Positions 6,318-6,940 of a DNA stretch of 6,940 nucleotides are shown here, piece after piece. Position 1 is the first letter of the stretch. Each line of letters starts with the position of its first letter. The stretch covers positions 1 to 6,940 of the forward strand of contig CALGTJ010000785.1 in the NCBI GenBank assembly GCA_937901435.1. Direction: 5' to 3'. Position numbers and translations under genes: made by a program. The notes under the pieces were generated by a model. The model did no database searches. It had not been told where the DNA came from and saw only the letters and a list, made by a program, of their open reading frames with translations. Source of the DNA: an uncultured Rhodobacter sp. GTDB taxonomy: Bacteria > Pseudomonadota > Alphaproteobacteria > Rhodobacterales > Rhodobacteraceae.

Positions 6318-6398
6318 GTGCACGGAGAATCTGCCGCCAGAGCCGTGGGAGGCGGCGCTGCACGTCATAAAAACACGGCGGACCAATGTTTCAGGTCC
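6318..6398 (+). promoter_or_regulatory. Structured leader with possible pseudoknot
   Basis: Nested helices are visible: GTGCA/TGCAC (6318-6322 with 6359-6363) enclosing GCCGCC/GGCGGC (6333-6338 with 6351-6356). The apical loop contains GCCGTG (6342-6347), fully complementary to CACGGC at 6374-6379, which could close a pseudoknot. Immediately adjacent, GGACC/GGTCC (6380-6384 with 6394-6398) forms another hairpin that ends 16 bases before the Shine-Dalgarno site. The pairings are seen in the sequence; any regulatory role, such as a riboswitch or control of translation, is inferred. I recognise no known RNA family. Confidence 0.4.
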
Positions 6399-6414
6399 AT
6401 GAAAGCACAATTAG

Positions 6415-6419
6415 GGAGG
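6415..6419 (+). promoter_or_regulatory. Ribosome binding site for TRAP binding protein
   Basis: GGAGG lies 6 bases before ATG at 6426. The ATG at 6421 is out of frame and stops after seven codons, and the in-frame ATG at 6441 has no comparable site, so 6426 is the start. Confidence 0.8.
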
Positions 6420-6425
6420 AATGAA

Positions 6426-6940
6426 ATGCGTGAAATTTCAATGAAGGGCGTACATCCTGTGCGCGGTGGATTGCTCTCGGCACTGGCTGCGATCGCGATC
6501 GGCGTGACCTGTCTGGGCGGGACGGCAATGGCGCAGGACGTTACGTTGCGGTTCTCGGTCGGTGCAAATGAATCAGAGACAGACGGCATGTCGGTCGGGC
6601 TGCGCGCAATGCGCGATTACGTTGCCTACAAATCCGGCGGCACAATGGAGATCGAGATATTCTGGAACACGCTCGGCGGCTCGCTTCAGGTGACCGAGCA
6701 AGTGAAGAACGGGACGCTCGACATGGCGTTGACCGACGATTCCGTCCTTGGGTCGTTCTATCCGCCGATGCAGGCCTTCCAGATCCCGTATCTGTTCGCC
6801 TCGTCGCCAGCGGCCTGGCAGTTCACCCAGACCGACACGGTTCACCAGATGACCGAGGAAATGCGCGAAGCTACCGGCCTTCGTACGCTGGGGTTCTCGC
6901 AGAACGGATTCCGTAATATCACCAACAACATGCGTGAAGT
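6426..6940 (+). CDS. dctP: TRAP transporter substrate-binding protein, DctP family (partial, 3' end cut by window)
   Basis: This is the first 171 codons of a periplasmic binding protein; complete DctP-family proteins are usually about 320-340 residues, so roughly half is present. Residues 1-36 form a signal peptide ending GTAMA before Gln37. Family features are the beta strand VTLRFSVGAN (39-48), EIEIFWNTLGG (75-85, the equivalent of the common FPNSQLGG motif), EQVKNGTLDMAL (91-102) and GFRNITNN (161-168). Arg163 in the last motif corresponds to a conserved ligand-region arginine; the main carboxylate-binding arginine lies beyond the window. The symbol is at family level only. TRAP systems use ion gradients and two membrane subunits, normally encoded next to this gene, so DctQ- and DctM-type genes are expected to the right. 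The ligand is likely an organic acid but is not determined. Confidence 0.9.
   Translation, partial: MREISMKGVHPVRGGLLSALAAIAIGVTCLGGTAMAQDVTLRFSVGANESETDGMSVGLRAMRDYVAYKSGGTMEIEIFWNTLGGSLQVTEQVKNGTLDMALTDDSVLGSFYPPMQAFQIPYLFASSPAAWQFTQTDTVHQMTEEMREATGLRTLGFSQNGFRNITNNMRE

Overview
The window carries a complete five-gene ABC importer operon of the peptide/opine/nickel family, followed by the first half of a second, unrelated solute-uptake system of the TRAP type. All recognised genes read left to right. The GC-rich coding sequence, GTG and TTG starts with good Shine-Dalgarno sites, and side-by-side ABC and TRAP binding-protein genes suggest an alphaproteobacterium, possibly Rhodobacterales. 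That taxonomic guess is inference from style only. No mobile element, CRISPR array, tRNA or rRNA is visible.

Layout. Positions 1-217 hold no gene I can support. An A+T-rich promoter-like element lies at 218-246, followed by a long leader (about 253-533) with two stem-loops. The operon then encodes a family 5 periplasmic binding protein (534-2081), a DppB-type permease (2167-3084), a DppC-type permease (3098-4069), a DppD-type ATPase (4066-5082) and a DppF-type ATPase (5075-6088). The last four genes are packed with a 13-base gap or short overlaps. The binding-protein gene is set apart by 85 bases that contain a strong stem-loop. A gene-free stretch of 337 bases (6089-6425) follows. It contains a GC-rich hairpin, a second copy of the promoter-like element (6277-6305) and a potentially pseudoknotted leader. 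A TRAP binding protein starts at 6426 and runs off the right edge.

How the parts work together. The binding protein would capture a ligand in the periplasm and deliver it to the heterodimeric membrane channel, which two ATP-binding subunits drive. All catalytic ATPase motifs are intact, so the importer looks functional. The substrate cannot be read from sequence: the family covers di- and oligopeptides, glutathione, opines, nickel and some sugars. The TRAP protein would serve a separate ion-gradient-driven importer, usually for organic acids, whose membrane subunits must lie beyond the window.

The most interesting point is that both transport units are preceded by the same 29-base element (21 of 29 positions identical, TTGYCA to TAGYAT spacing 17). 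This suggests that two mechanistically different uptake systems share one control. No radically new system is visible; the novelty lies in regulation and leader RNA structure.
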